Assembly: GCA_003151535.1 (NCBI GenBank)
Contig: PLXT01000030.1
Location: forward strand, 16,116 to 57,597
Source: Methanobacterium sp.
GTDB taxonomy: Archaea > Methanobacteriota > Methanobacteria > Methanobacteriales > Methanobacteriaceae
Direction: 5' to 3'
DNA length: 41,482 bases
How positions within the stretch are numbered: position 1 is the stretch's first letter; each line of letters opens with the position of its first letter. The position numbers were made by a program, and so were the translations under genes. The notes below the pieces were generated by a model. The model was not told the origin of the DNA. It searched no databases and saw nothing but the letters and a program-made list of their open reading frames with translations. Of this stretch, positions 7,769 to 16,389 are shown piece by piece.

Positions 7769-8335
7769 ATGGAAAAAACAATCCATTACTTCAAAAATCC
7801 TGGAGAGGAGAATACCAATAGATTAATTGAACTCGTTAAGATCAGAAGACAAGAACTGGGAATAAATGATATTGTGGTTGCATCAGCATCAGGACGTTCA
7901 GGGGTTAAGCTTGCCAAGAGTATAGATTCCAATGTAAATATAGTAAATGTAACACACCATGCAGGTTTTAAGGGTGGTGATTTAATAGAAGTTGAATCCG
8001 AACACCAAAAAGAATTGGATGAAATGGGTGTCAGGATATACGCAGGATCGCATTCTTTAAGTGGTGTTGGAAGAGGTATATCCAATAAATTTGGAGGTAT
8101 AACTCCCGTAGAAATTATAGCAGCCACATTACGCCTTTTCTCTCAAGGAGTAAAAGTGGGAGTAGAAATAAGCATAATGGCGGCAGATGCAGGATTAATA
8201 CCCACAGATATGGAAGTTATTGCAGTTGGTGGGACAGGAAAAGGCCTTGATTCTGCAATTGTTTTAAAACCAGTACACATGGGTAACTTCTTTGACCTCA
8301 AAATAAATGAGATCATTGCAATGCCAAGACCTTAG
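7769..8335 (+). CDS. Pyruvate kinase C-terminal-domain-like protein
   Basis: A stand-alone protein of 188 aa resembling the C-terminal alpha/beta domain of pyruvate kinase (PF02887): VVASASGRSGVKLAKSI near the start, followed by strand-helix repeats and a glycine-rich AVGGTGKGLD near residue 153. No catalytic kinase domain is present, so it is not an active pyruvate kinase. It may bind a phosphorylated effector. I choose ATG 7769 because GGAG (7757-7760) lies 8 nt upstream and overlaps the alternative GTG at 7760. A small hairpin (TGGGT/ACCCA, 8342-8358) just past the stop may aid termination. Confidence 0.7.
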   Translation: MEKTIHYFKNPGEENTNRLIELVKIRRQELGINDIVVASASGRSGVKLAKSIDSNVNIVNVTHHAGFKGGDLIEVESEHQKELDEMGVRIYAGSHSLSGVGRGISNKFGGITPVEIIAATLRLFSQGVKVGVEISIMAADAGLIPTDMEVIAVGGTGKGLDSAIVLKPVHMGNFFDLKINEIIAMPRP

Positions 8336-8501
8336 TCTTGGTGGGTGTCATTAACCCAACTTTCCCACATTTTGTTTATATCATAAACTAGTGAAACAAC
8401 TAAGTTCACATTTACGTGATAACATAACATTCTATGAGATTTAAAAGATATGGGTTAAAAATCATAGTTCAGTGGTAAATTATCATTAAAAATACCGTTG
8501 C

Positions 8502-8510
8502 TTTTAAATA
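8502..8510 (+). promoter_or_regulatory. TATA box of ftsZ
   Basis: TTTTAAATA, about 60 bp before the TTG start, predicts a transcript beginning near 8533 with a leader of about 33 nt that contains the GGGGG ribosome binding site. Confidence 0.5.
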
Positions 8511-8566
8511 TAAGTTAGTACAATAACAGAATTAACATTATAAAACATTAGCTGTGGGGGTAGGAA

Positions 8567-9715
8567 TTGAAATCTCTTATAAACAATACCATAAAGGAAT
8601 CTGAAAAAAGAAGGGAAAGATCAACCATGGAAGAGCGCAATTCATATGACGACAACATCGACAACGATCTAAAAGAGATAATCCAACGAAGCCGGGCTAA
8701 AATTTTCGTTGTTGGAACTGGAGGGGCAGGAAATAACACAGTTTCAAGACTTGCGGAGATAGGAGTCGAAGGTGCAGGCACACTTTCCGTTAACACGGAT
8801 GCACAGGATCTCTTTTATTCGAAATCAGATCACAAGCTGCTGATTGGTAGATCAACGTGTGGAGGACTCGGTGCAGGCGGTATGCCTGATATCGGCGAAG
8901 AAAGTGCTGAAGAAAGCGAAGAACAACTCAAGGAAAAACTTGAAGGGGCCGACATGGTCTTTGTAACTTGTGGTTTAGGTGGAGGAACTGGAACTGGTTC
9001 TGCACCTGTGATATCCAAGTTAGCTAAGAAAATCGGTGCTTTAACAATTGCAGTTGCCACGATGCCTTTCAGCGCAGAAGGACTTAGAAGACGGGAAAAT
9101 GCAGAGAAAGGACTTGAAAAACTCCAGAGTGCTGCTGATACTGTTATTGTAATCCCAAATGACAAACTCCTTGAAGTTGCACCAAACTTGCCTATCAATA
9201 AGGCATTTATGGTTGCAGATGAACTCCTTGGAAGAGCTGTTAAAGGAATCACAGAACTCATAACAAAACCCGGTTTAGTAAGTCTCGATTTCGCCGATAT
9301 AAGAAGCATCATGATTGGGTCAGGAATGGCCATGATTGGGATGGGTGAATCAGACTCGGGTGACAGGGCAATAGAATCTGTACACGAAGCACTGAACAGT
9401 CCATTACTGGATCTGGACATATCCAATGCGAAAGGTGCATTAATAAATATATCTGGAAGTTCGGATTTAACATTGCATGAAGCTGAAAAAGTCGTTCAAA
9501 TAGTTGCCGATGAATTAGATCCCGATGCAAATATAATATGGGGTACTCAGATACAGGAAGACCTTGAAAATGTTATCAGGACAACCATTGTTGTTGCTGG
9601 AGTAAAATCTCCACACATATTTGGCCTGCCTGGTGAGAAGGAATTCGTTGAAGAAAAAACAAGAGAAAGTGTTCCTGAATCTTCATTAGAAGAGTTTATT
9701 GATGGTGTCTTTTAA
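8567..9715 (+). CDS. ftsZ: Cell division GTPase FtsZ
   Basis: Tubulin-family GTPase that forms the division ring. The nucleotide-binding start VVGTGGAGNNT (48-58), the tubulin signature GGGTGTGS (138-145) and the T7 loop region (SLDFADI, 239-245) are present; the T7 position usually occupied by Asn is Ser. The 40-residue N-terminal extension is charged and likely disordered. The start appears to be TTG 8567, with GGGGG upstream; the in-frame ATG at 8627 has no good site. It stands just ahead of the secE-spt5-ribosomal protein operon but has its own TATA box. Confidence 0.93.
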   Translation: MKSLINNTIKESEKRRERSTMEERNSYDDNIDNDLKEIIQRSRAKIFVVGTGGAGNNTVSRLAEIGVEGAGTLSVNTDAQDLFYSKSDHKLLIGRSTCGGLGAGGMPDIGEESAEESEEQLKEKLEGADMVFVTCGLGGGTGTGSAPVISKLAKKIGALTIAVATMPFSAEGLRRRENAEKGLEKLQSAADTVIVIPNDKLLEVAPNLPINKAFMVADELLGRAVKGITELITKPGLVSLDFADIRSIMIGSGMAMIGMGESDSGDRAIESVHEALNSPLLDLDISNAKGALINISGSSDLTLHEAEKVVQIVADELDPDANIIWGTQIQEDLENVIRTTIVVAGVKSPHIFGLPGEKEFVEEKTRESVPESSLEEFIDGVF

Positions 9716-9811
9716 TCAAAAACTTATTTAATTTTAAAGATTAAAATCCACAACTTTAAATTCCTATTCCCATTTTTCCTTAAGTTTAGTGATTACCATC
9801 TCCAATAAATG

Positions 9812-9826
9812 GAAAGGTTTATAAAT
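9812..9826 (+). promoter_or_regulatory. Promoter of the secE-spt5-ribosomal operon
   Basis: A purine-rich BRE-like GAAAGG followed by TATA box TTTATAAAT (9818-9826). Expected transcription start is near 9848, leaving a leader of about 60 nt before the secE ATG at 9912. It is the best-looking archaeal promoter in the window. Confidence 0.6.
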
Positions 9827-9911
9827 CCCTAAACTTATACCCTCCTAATGTGATCTATCTAAATTTTAAAAATTCTCATTCTTTATAATTATAACCAAAG
9901 TGGGTAATTCT

Positions 9912-10097
9912 ATGAACTTAAATAAAAAATCTGTTGTCGATTTTATAAAACTCTGTCAAAGAGTACTGCACGTGTCTAAAAAACCAGGTAGAGATGAATT
10001 TACGAATGTTGCAAAAATAACTGGAATCGGTGTCCTAATAATAGGTGCCATCGGTTTTATAATAAGTATCGGAGCCCAACTTTTTGGTAAGATTTAA
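9912..10097 (+). CDS. secE: Protein translocase subunit SecE (Sec61-gamma)
   Basis: Small tail-anchored membrane protein of 61 aa. An amphipathic N-terminal helix with the conserved RVLHVSKKPGRDEF segment (archaeal SecE signature K/R-P-x-x-x-E/D-F) is followed by one transmembrane helix (about residues 36-57). It clamps SecY in the Sec channel. ATG 9912 is preferred over the upstream GTG at 9900, which would overlap the likely ribosome binding sequence. It is first in the operon with spt5 and ribosomal proteins. Confidence 0.88.
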   Translation: MNLNKKSVVDFIKLCQRVLHVSKKPGRDEFTNVAKITGIGVLIIGAIGFIISIGAQLFGKI

Positions 10098-10165
10098 ATT
10101 AGATATAAAATCATTATTTAACACTGTTTAATTAGATAAAAAGTTTATTAAAGGTTAGTGATAGT

Positions 10166-11097
<932 letters not shown>

Positions 11098-11131
11098 ATT
11101 TATTTCATTTTTATAGAGTTTTTTTGAATTA

Positions 11132-11171
11132 AATGATCATACTTTTATGTGATGATAATTTAATGATCATA
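11132..11171. repeat. Spaced direct repeats with palindromic core
   Basis: AATGATCATA occurs at 11132-11141 and 11162-11171, 30 bp apart (about three helical turns); each copy includes the palindrome ATGATCAT. It lies in the L11-L1 gap and could be a protein-binding site or chance in AT-rich DNA. Confidence 0.35.
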
Positions 11172-11261
11172 ATTACTAAGCATTTCACAAATTCAAATTC
11201 ATAGATATGGCTAAAATCATATCATTGAACACAGACAGTACAAAAAGAGAATAATTCGTGT

Positions 11262-11282
11262 GAACTTTTAAGTAAAAAGTTC
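11262..11282 (+). promoter_or_regulatory. Hairpin next to L1 ribosome binding site
   Basis: GAACTTTT (11262-11269) and AAAAGTTC (11275-11282) form an 8-bp stem with a 5-nt loop. It ends 2 nt before the GGAGG of rpl1 (11285-11289), so it could hide or expose the site. Confidence 0.45.
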
Positions 11283-11295
11283 ATGGAGGAATTAG

Positions 11296-11934
11296 ATGAA
11301 ACAAGAGATATTGGAAGCGGTGAAGAAGGCTAAAGAAAATTCAAAGCCGCGGAACTTCACACAATCCGTTGATGTTGTTATAACCATCAAGGATTTAGAC
11401 GTGAAAAAGCCAGAAAACCGTATAGAAGAAGAAGTGTTTCTCCCAAATGGTCGAGGTAAAGATGTATCAATCGTCTTTATAGCCGAAGGAGAACTGGCGC
11501 TTCAAGCGAAAAATGCCGGTGCAGATCTTGTTATTACCAAGGAAGATTTAGAAGCCTTTGGAAAAGACAGAAAAGCAGCTAAAAAAGTTGCAAACAAGCA
11601 CGACTTTTTCGTTGCACAAGCAGATCTCATGCCATTTGTGGGTAGGTTCCTAGGACCAGTTTTAGGACCGAGGAAGAAAATGCCAAAGCCAGTTCCAGCC
11701 TCAGCTAAACCAGAACCTTTGATTGAGAGACTTAGAAATACAGCAAAAGTTAGAATTAAAGACCAACCAGTTATCCAAGCCATCGTCGGCACTCAAGATA
11801 TGGATGATCAGCTTATTGTAGATAATATTGAAGCAGTGCTTGATATATTGGACAGGAAACTTGAGAAAGGCAGAAAACAGATAAAATCCATGTATGTAAA
11901 AACTACCATGGGTCCAGTAGCGAGGGTGGTATAA
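11296..11934 (+). CDS. rpl1: Large-subunit ribosomal protein L1
   Basis: Forms the L1 stalk of the ribosome, which helps the E-site tRNA leave. Typical archaeal features are NFTQSVDVVITIKDLD near residue 22 and VGRFLGPVLGPRKKMPKP near residue 114. Length is 212 aa. GGAGG stands 6 nt before ATG 11296. The stop codon overlaps the L10 start (TAATG). The coding sequence near its 5' end contains the RNA motif bound by L1 itself (see the entry for 11320-11360), so translation of L1-L10-L12 is probably feedback-controlled. Confidence 0.95.
   Translation: MKQEILEAVKKAKENSKPRNFTQSVDVVITIKDLDVKKPENRIEEEVFLPNGRGKDVSIVFIAEGELALQAKNAGADLVITKEDLEAFGKDRKAAKKVANKHDFFVAQADLMPFVGRFLGPVLGPRKKMPKPVPASAKPEPLIERLRNTAKVRIKDQPVIQAIVGTQDMDDQLIVDNIEAVLDILDRKLEKGRKQIKSMYVKTTMGPVARVV
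11320..11360 (+). promoter_or_regulatory. L1 autoregulatory mRNA site inside rpl1
   Basis: GTGAAG (11320-11325) pairs with CTTCAC (11355-11360) and GGCT (11328-11331) with AGCC (11345-11348). The two stems are separated by an asymmetric internal loop (AA against GCGGAA). Sequence, internal loop and position (24 nt after the ATG) match my recollection of the Methanococcus vannielii L1 mRNA target, where L1 represses its own operon. Confidence 0.75.
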
Positions 11935-12926
11935 TGCCTCATGTTGCTGAATGGAAGAAAGAAGAAGTAGCAAGCCTCAAGGAATTAATTAAAAGCCATG
12001 AAGTAGTGGGTATGGCAAACCTTTTAGATATACCGGCCCCTCAGCTACAAAAAATGCGCAGAACACTCAAAGACAGTGCAGTTCTAAAAATGTCAAGGAA
12101 AACTTTTATGAGCCTTGCATTGAACGATTCTGGTAAAGAGAACATAGTAGCGCTTGAGGAATATATGGAAGGCCAACCTGCCATGATATTCACTAACATG
12201 AATCCATTTAAACTTTACAAGATCCTTGAAAGCAGTAAAACAGCGGCACCTGCAAAGGCTGGAAGTATAGCTCCGGAAGATATTGTTGTTCCAAAAGGGG
12301 ACACAGCATTTAAGCCAGGCCCAATACTGGGTGAGCTTCAGAAAATCGGCATCCCTGCAAAGATTGAAAAGGGAAAAATAGTTATAACCAGTGATAAAAC
12401 AATTGTAGCTGCAGGAGAAAGTATTCCAAGGGATGTTGCAAGTATACTCACAAGACTTGAAATTTTCCCTTTAGAAGTAGGAATTGATCTTCGAGCTGCT
12501 TATGAAGATCAAACTGTTTATACATCTGATATTTTAACAATCGATGATGAACAAACTGTAATAGATATACAACAAGCATTCACTCGGGCACTGAACCTTT
12601 CAGTTAATGCGGTAATATTTAATAAAGTATCTGTACCAGTATTAATCCAGAAAGCTGCTACATTGTCATTGAACCTTGCATTAAACGCAGAGATATTAAC
12701 ATCAAAAACAACAGATTTATTGCTCGCCAAAGCATATGCACAGATGCTATCACTTGCATCCGAATTGGAAGCTGTTGATGAAAATGCAATCGATGACGAA
12801 CTTCGAGAAAAATTGAGTTCAAAAGCTGTTAAGGCTGAAATAACCAAAGATAACGAAGAAGAGGAAGAAGAAGACGAAGAAGAGGAAGGAGATGCAGCAG
12901 CAGGACTCGGCGCTCTATTCGGCTGA
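11934..12926 (+). CDS. rpl10: Large-subunit ribosomal protein L10 (P0)
   Basis: Stalk base protein that binds 23S rRNA through its N-terminal domain (HEVVGMANLLDIPAPQLQ...MRRTLK) and carries L12 dimers on C-terminal helices. It is 330 aa, the long archaeal form. The C-terminus is a run of Glu/Asp, then AAAGLGALFG, the same tail as L12; in archaea this tail contacts translation factors. Its ATG overlaps the L1 stop, with GGTGGT inside the end of rpl1 as ribosome binding site. Confidence 0.95.
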   Translation: MPHVAEWKKEEVASLKELIKSHEVVGMANLLDIPAPQLQKMRRTLKDSAVLKMSRKTFMSLALNDSGKENIVALEEYMEGQPAMIFTNMNPFKLYKILESSKTAAPAKAGSIAPEDIVVPKGDTAFKPGPILGELQKIGIPAKIEKGKIVITSDKTIVAAGESIPRDVASILTRLEIFPLEVGIDLRAAYEDQTVYTSDILTIDDEQTVIDIQQAFTRALNLSVNAVIFNKVSVPVLIQKAATLSLNLALNAEILTSKTTDLLLAKAYAQMLSLASELEAVDENAIDDELREKLSSKAVKAEITKDNEEEEEEDEEEEGDAAAGLGALFG

Positions 12927-12980
12927 TTTAACATTTAATTTAATGAAATTGAGTAAAATTTAAACTTTGAGGTGATTATA

Positions 12981-13274
12981 ATGGAGTACGTATACGCAGC
13001 AATGATATTGCACACAACCGGTCAGGAAATTAACGAAGAAAACGTGAAGAAAGTTTTAGAAGCAGCAGACGCAGAAGTGGACGAAGCAAGAGTTAAAGCA
13101 TTAATTGCAGCTCTAGAAGATGTTGACATCGAAGAAGCTATGGAAAAAACTGTAGCAGCAGCACCGGCAGCAGCTAAAGAAGAGGAAGAAGAGGAAGAAG
13201 AGGAAGAAGAGGAAGAGGATGAAGAAGAAAAAGAAGAAGAAGCAGCAGCCGGTCTCGGCGCACTCTTCGGATAA
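12981..13274 (+). CDS. rpl12: Large-subunit ribosomal protein L12 (P1)
   Basis: The start MEYVYAAMILHTTGQEI is the dimerisation domain typical of archaeal P1. An alanine-rich hinge, an almost unbroken acidic stretch (about residues 59-84) and the tail AAAGLGALFG follow. It is 97 aa. ATG 12981 is preferred to the GTG at 12972, which lies within the perfect GAGGTGAT ribosome binding site. The acidic stretch is coded by a long run of GAA/GAG repeats. Last gene of the operon, followed by a strong hairpin. Confidence 0.94.
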   Translation: MEYVYAAMILHTTGQEINEENVKKVLEAADAEVDEARVKALIAALEDVDIEEAMEKTVAAAPAAAKEEEEEEEEEEEEEDEEEKEEEAAAGLGALFG

Positions 13275-13288
13275 TTTCTTTCCTTTTT

Positions 13289-13335
13289 AAAGATCAATAC
13301 ATACAAAATCAGTTTTGTATTTATTTTTGATCTTT
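13289..13335 (+). terminator. Hairpin terminator of ribosomal operon
   Basis: AAAGATCAA (13289-13297) pairs with TTGATCTTT (13327-13335), and inside it ATACAAAA (13301-13308) with TTTTGTAT (13313-13320). T-rich DNA follows. It lies 15 bp past the rpl12 stop. Confidence 0.7.
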
Positions 13336-13620
13336 CTTTTAACTTATTTTTAATTATTATTTTATTTATTTTAATTTTCTTAGTCTAATTTTATAATTTC
13401 TTTAATATTGTAAACTCTAATAATTTTATTTTGAACTAATTTAAAAACTATTTAAACAAGTTTTTATCCAAATAAGATCAACATAACATGGGATAGCTAG
13501 CTATTTTATCAATCCCTTTAAAATAAAATTCCAAAAAATTAAAATAAAACGATCATACTGATCTTAAAAACTAATTTCATAAAACATTAGCAATAAAAAA
13601 AAAAAATTACGTTGATTATC
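13336..13620. other. alaS upstream region with palindrome
   Basis: With the terminator this makes a gap of about 346 bp without a gene. It holds a TATA-like CTATTTAAA (about 13448-13456), then the perfect 12-bp palindrome ATAGCTAGCTAT (13493-13504) nested in a GGGAT/ATCCC pair (13490-13494/13512-13516), and an A-rich run before the alaS start. If transcription starts near 13475, the palindrome lies in a leader of about 140 nt. Confidence 0.45.
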
Positions 13621-16332
13621 ATGTCTCACCAACTAAAGGAACTAGGATTTACAAAGAAAACTTGTGTAACTTGTGGAAATGACTTTTGGTCCATAGGGGA
13701 TAGAGCAACTTGTGGAGATGCACCGTGCGATAAGTACGAATTTATAGGAAATCCTGCAACACCCAAAAAATATGATCTCTATGATATTCAGAGGGAATTC
13801 ATTAATTTCTTCAAAGAGAGAGGACATACCCCAATAAATAGATACCCCGTCCTTGCTAAACATTGGCGAGATGATGTTTTCCTTGTCGGCGCATCAATAT
13901 ATGACTTTCAACCGTGGGTTACTTCGGGATTAGTTGAGCCTCCAGCAAACCCATTGGTAATTGCACAACCTTCAATTAGACTTAATGATGTTGATAATGT
14001 TGGCAGAACAGGAAGACATATGACATGTTTTACAATGGGAGCGCATCACGCATTCAATACAGAAGAAGATCAAGTCTACTGGAAGGATGAAACTGTGAAA
14101 TATTGTCATGATTTTATAAAGCATATCGGGATAAATCCAACTGAAATAACTTATATAGAATCATGGTGGGAGGGAGGAGGAAATGCCGGCCCTTGTTATG
14201 AAATATGTGTTAGGGGAGTTGAACTTGCAACACTTGTGTTCATTCAATATAAAACTACACCAAAAGGACTAGAGGAGATCCCTCTAAAGGTAGTGGATAC
14301 GGGTTATGGTCTTGAAAGATTTGCTTGGATATCCCAAGGAACACCTACAGCATACGATGCTTCATTTGGACCTGTAATAGACCAACTTAAAAAATTGGCA
14401 GATGTAGAACTGGACGAGAATATCTTAGCAGAAAATGCACGTATTGCAGGTATGATGGACATAGAGGATATTGCTGATCTAAAAGAACTTAGACATAGGG
14501 TTGCTGAAAAACTTGGAATTTCATCACAAGAACTTAAAAGTGCAACAGAACCCATGGAAGCTGTGTACATCATAGCAGATCATACGCGATGTTTATGTTT
14601 CATGATAGCCGATGGAGTAATTCCTTCCAATGTTAAAGAAGGTTATCTTGCTAGGCTGGTGTTGAGAAGAACCATAAGATTCATGAATGACTTGGAACTT
14701 CATGAATCTCTTGGAGACATCATGAGGATACAATTAGATTTTTTATCAATAACATATCCTGAAATCAAAAAACAACAGACACACATCTTGAATGTTGTAA
14801 ATCTTGAAGAGAAACGGTACCAAAAAACTGTTTCAAAAGGAAGAAAACTTGTCAAAAAAAGTATTAAAGACTTAAAAAAAGAAAATAAGAATGAGATACC
14901 TGTTGAAATGCTTATTAAACTTTATGATTCCCATGGAATGCCACCTGAAACCATTGCAGAAATAGCTAAATCAGAAAATTTCAAAGCAGCGGTTCCAGAC
15001 AACTTTTACACCAGAGTTGCAGAAGAACATTCTGAAGAGACGGTAATAGCAAAAACAGAAATTGAATTAGACTTTCCGGATACCGATCTAATATTCTACG
15101 ACAAACCACAGAAAACAGAATTTGAAGCAGGAATAATCGGATTCTATGAAGATAATGTTATTCTCGATAGAACGATATTCTATCCCGAAGGAGGAGGCCA
15201 ACCATCGGATATTGGATTCATAAGTGTAAAGGGAAATAAAATGAATAAATTTCCTGTTTTACACGCTGAAAAAGTTCAGGGTATTGTACTTCATCAGATG
15301 GACCCAAAAGATATTGAAAAACTAAAATTATTTATCGGATCAAGAGTAACCGGAGAGATAGATCCATATAAAAGAACAGCCCTTACACAGAATCACACAG
15401 CAACCCATTTGATTGTTGCTGCAGCCCGTAAAGTACTTGGAGAACATGTTTGGCAAGCTGGAGCTCAAAAGGGGGTTAAAAGGTCAAGAATTGATCTATC
15501 ACACTATAAACGAATATCTACCAAAGATCTCCAAGATATAGAAATTATTGCAAATAGATATGTAATGGGGAACTTTCCAGTCCATACTAAATGGATGAAC
15601 AGAACCAATGCAGAGAAAAAATATGGTTTTAGACTTTATCAAGGAGGAGTAGTTCCAGGTGCCAATATAAGAACAGTTAAAATAGATGGTATAGATGTTC
15701 AAGCATGTACTGGAACTCATGTTAAACTTACCGGTGATATTGGGATGATCAAAATATCCAGAACAGAAAGGATCCAAGATGGTGTTGAAAGACTAGAGTT
15801 CTCAGCAGGAAAAGCAGCAATTGAAGCTGTTCAAATTACTGATAACTACTTAAAGGAAAGCAGTAGTGTATTTAAAGTAACAGCTGAACAACTACCAAAA
15901 ACATGTAATCGGTTCTTTAATGAGTGGAAATCTTTTAAAAATGAAATTGAAAGACTTAAAGATGAAATTGCAATGCTAAAAGTGGGTGAGTTAAAAGATC
16001 ATGCATTAAAGATTGGAGATATAATGGTATTATCCCAATTAGTGGAGGCCGACATGAACGAACTCGTGAAGATCGCAACCGACCTCACTGAAAATGAAAA
16101 TTGCATTGATGTGGTGATAGTCGGGAACCATAAAGGTAATATAGTTGGGGCTTCCTCTAAGAAAGCTGAAGGTATTGGAATAAAAGTAAATGGGATCATC
16201 AAGGATTCTGCAAAAATACTTGGCGGGGGTGGAGGAGGTAGACCTAACCTTGCGCAAGGTGCTGGTCCAAATTCAAATAAAATAGGATATGCATTGGAAT
16301 TTGCATTAACTCAGATTAAAGATCTTATTTAA
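13621..16332 (+). CDS. alaS: Alanyl-tRNA synthetase (archaeal type)
   Basis: Charges tRNA-Ala. The archaeal N-terminal zinc-type segment has cysteines at KTCVTCG and ATCGDAPC. The class II catalytic core is followed by the editing domain with HTATH and its partner C-x3-H (ACTGTH), which hydrolyses Ser- and Gly-tRNA-Ala, and the C-terminal glycine-rich GGGGGGRPNLAQGAG segment. It is about 903 aa, the usual length. ATG 13621 is chosen over the in-frame TTG at 13612; GTTGAT precedes it only weakly. Confidence 0.95.
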   Translation: MSHQLKELGFTKKTCVTCGNDFWSIGDRATCGDAPCDKYEFIGNPATPKKYDLYDIQREFINFFKERGHTPINRYPVLAKHWRDDVFLVGASIYDFQPWVTSGLVEPPANPLVIAQPSIRLNDVDNVGRTGRHMTCFTMGAHHAFNTEEDQVYWKDETVKYCHDFIKHIGINPTEITYIESWWEGGGNAGPCYEICVRGVELATLVFIQYKTTPKGLEEIPLKVVDTGYGLERFAWISQGTPTAYDASFGPVIDQLKKLADVELDENILAENARIAGMMDIEDIADLKELRHRVAEKLGISSQELKSATEPMEAVYIIADHTRCLCFMIADGVIPSNVKEGYLARLVLRRTIRFMNDLELHESLGDIMRIQLDFLSITYPEIKKQQTHILNVVNLEEKRYQKTVSKGRKLVKKSIKDLKKENKNEIPVEMLIKLYDSHGMPPETIAEIAKSENFKAAVPDNFYTRVAEEHSEETVIAKTEIELDFPDTDLIFYDKPQKTEFEAGIIGFYEDNVILDRTIFYPEGGGQPSDIGFISVKGNKMNKFPVLHAEKVQGIVLHQMDPKDIEKLKLFIGSRVTGEIDPYKRTALTQNHTATHLIVAAARKVLGEHVWQAGAQKGVKRSRIDLSHYKRISTKDLQDIEIIANRYVMGNFPVHTKWMNRTNAEKKYGFRLYQGGVVPGANIRTVKIDGIDVQACTGTHVKLTGDIGMIKISRTERIQDGVERLEFSAGKAAIEAVQITDNYLKESSSVFKVTAEQLPKTCNRFFNEWKSFKNEIERLKDEIAMLKVGELKDHALKIGDIMVLSQLVEADMNELVKIATDLTENENCIDVVIVGNHKGNIVGASSKKAEGIGIKVNGIIKDSAKILGGGGGGRPNLAQGAGPNSNKIGYALEFALTQIKDLI

Positions 16333-16389
16333 TCAAAAAATATTAAAATTATAGTTAGTTAATATTTCGATTATACTGGAGAAAATAAA

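Noticed and set aside
8830..9426. Long minus-strand ORF opposite ftsZ
   Set aside because: Mirror of ftsZ codon bias; low-complexity Ser/Pro-rich product with no ribosome binding site.
13170..13250. Purine-rich GAA/GAG repeats, looking like a microsatellite
   Set aside because: They encode the acidic hinge expected in archaeal L12, and a similar stretch exists in L10.
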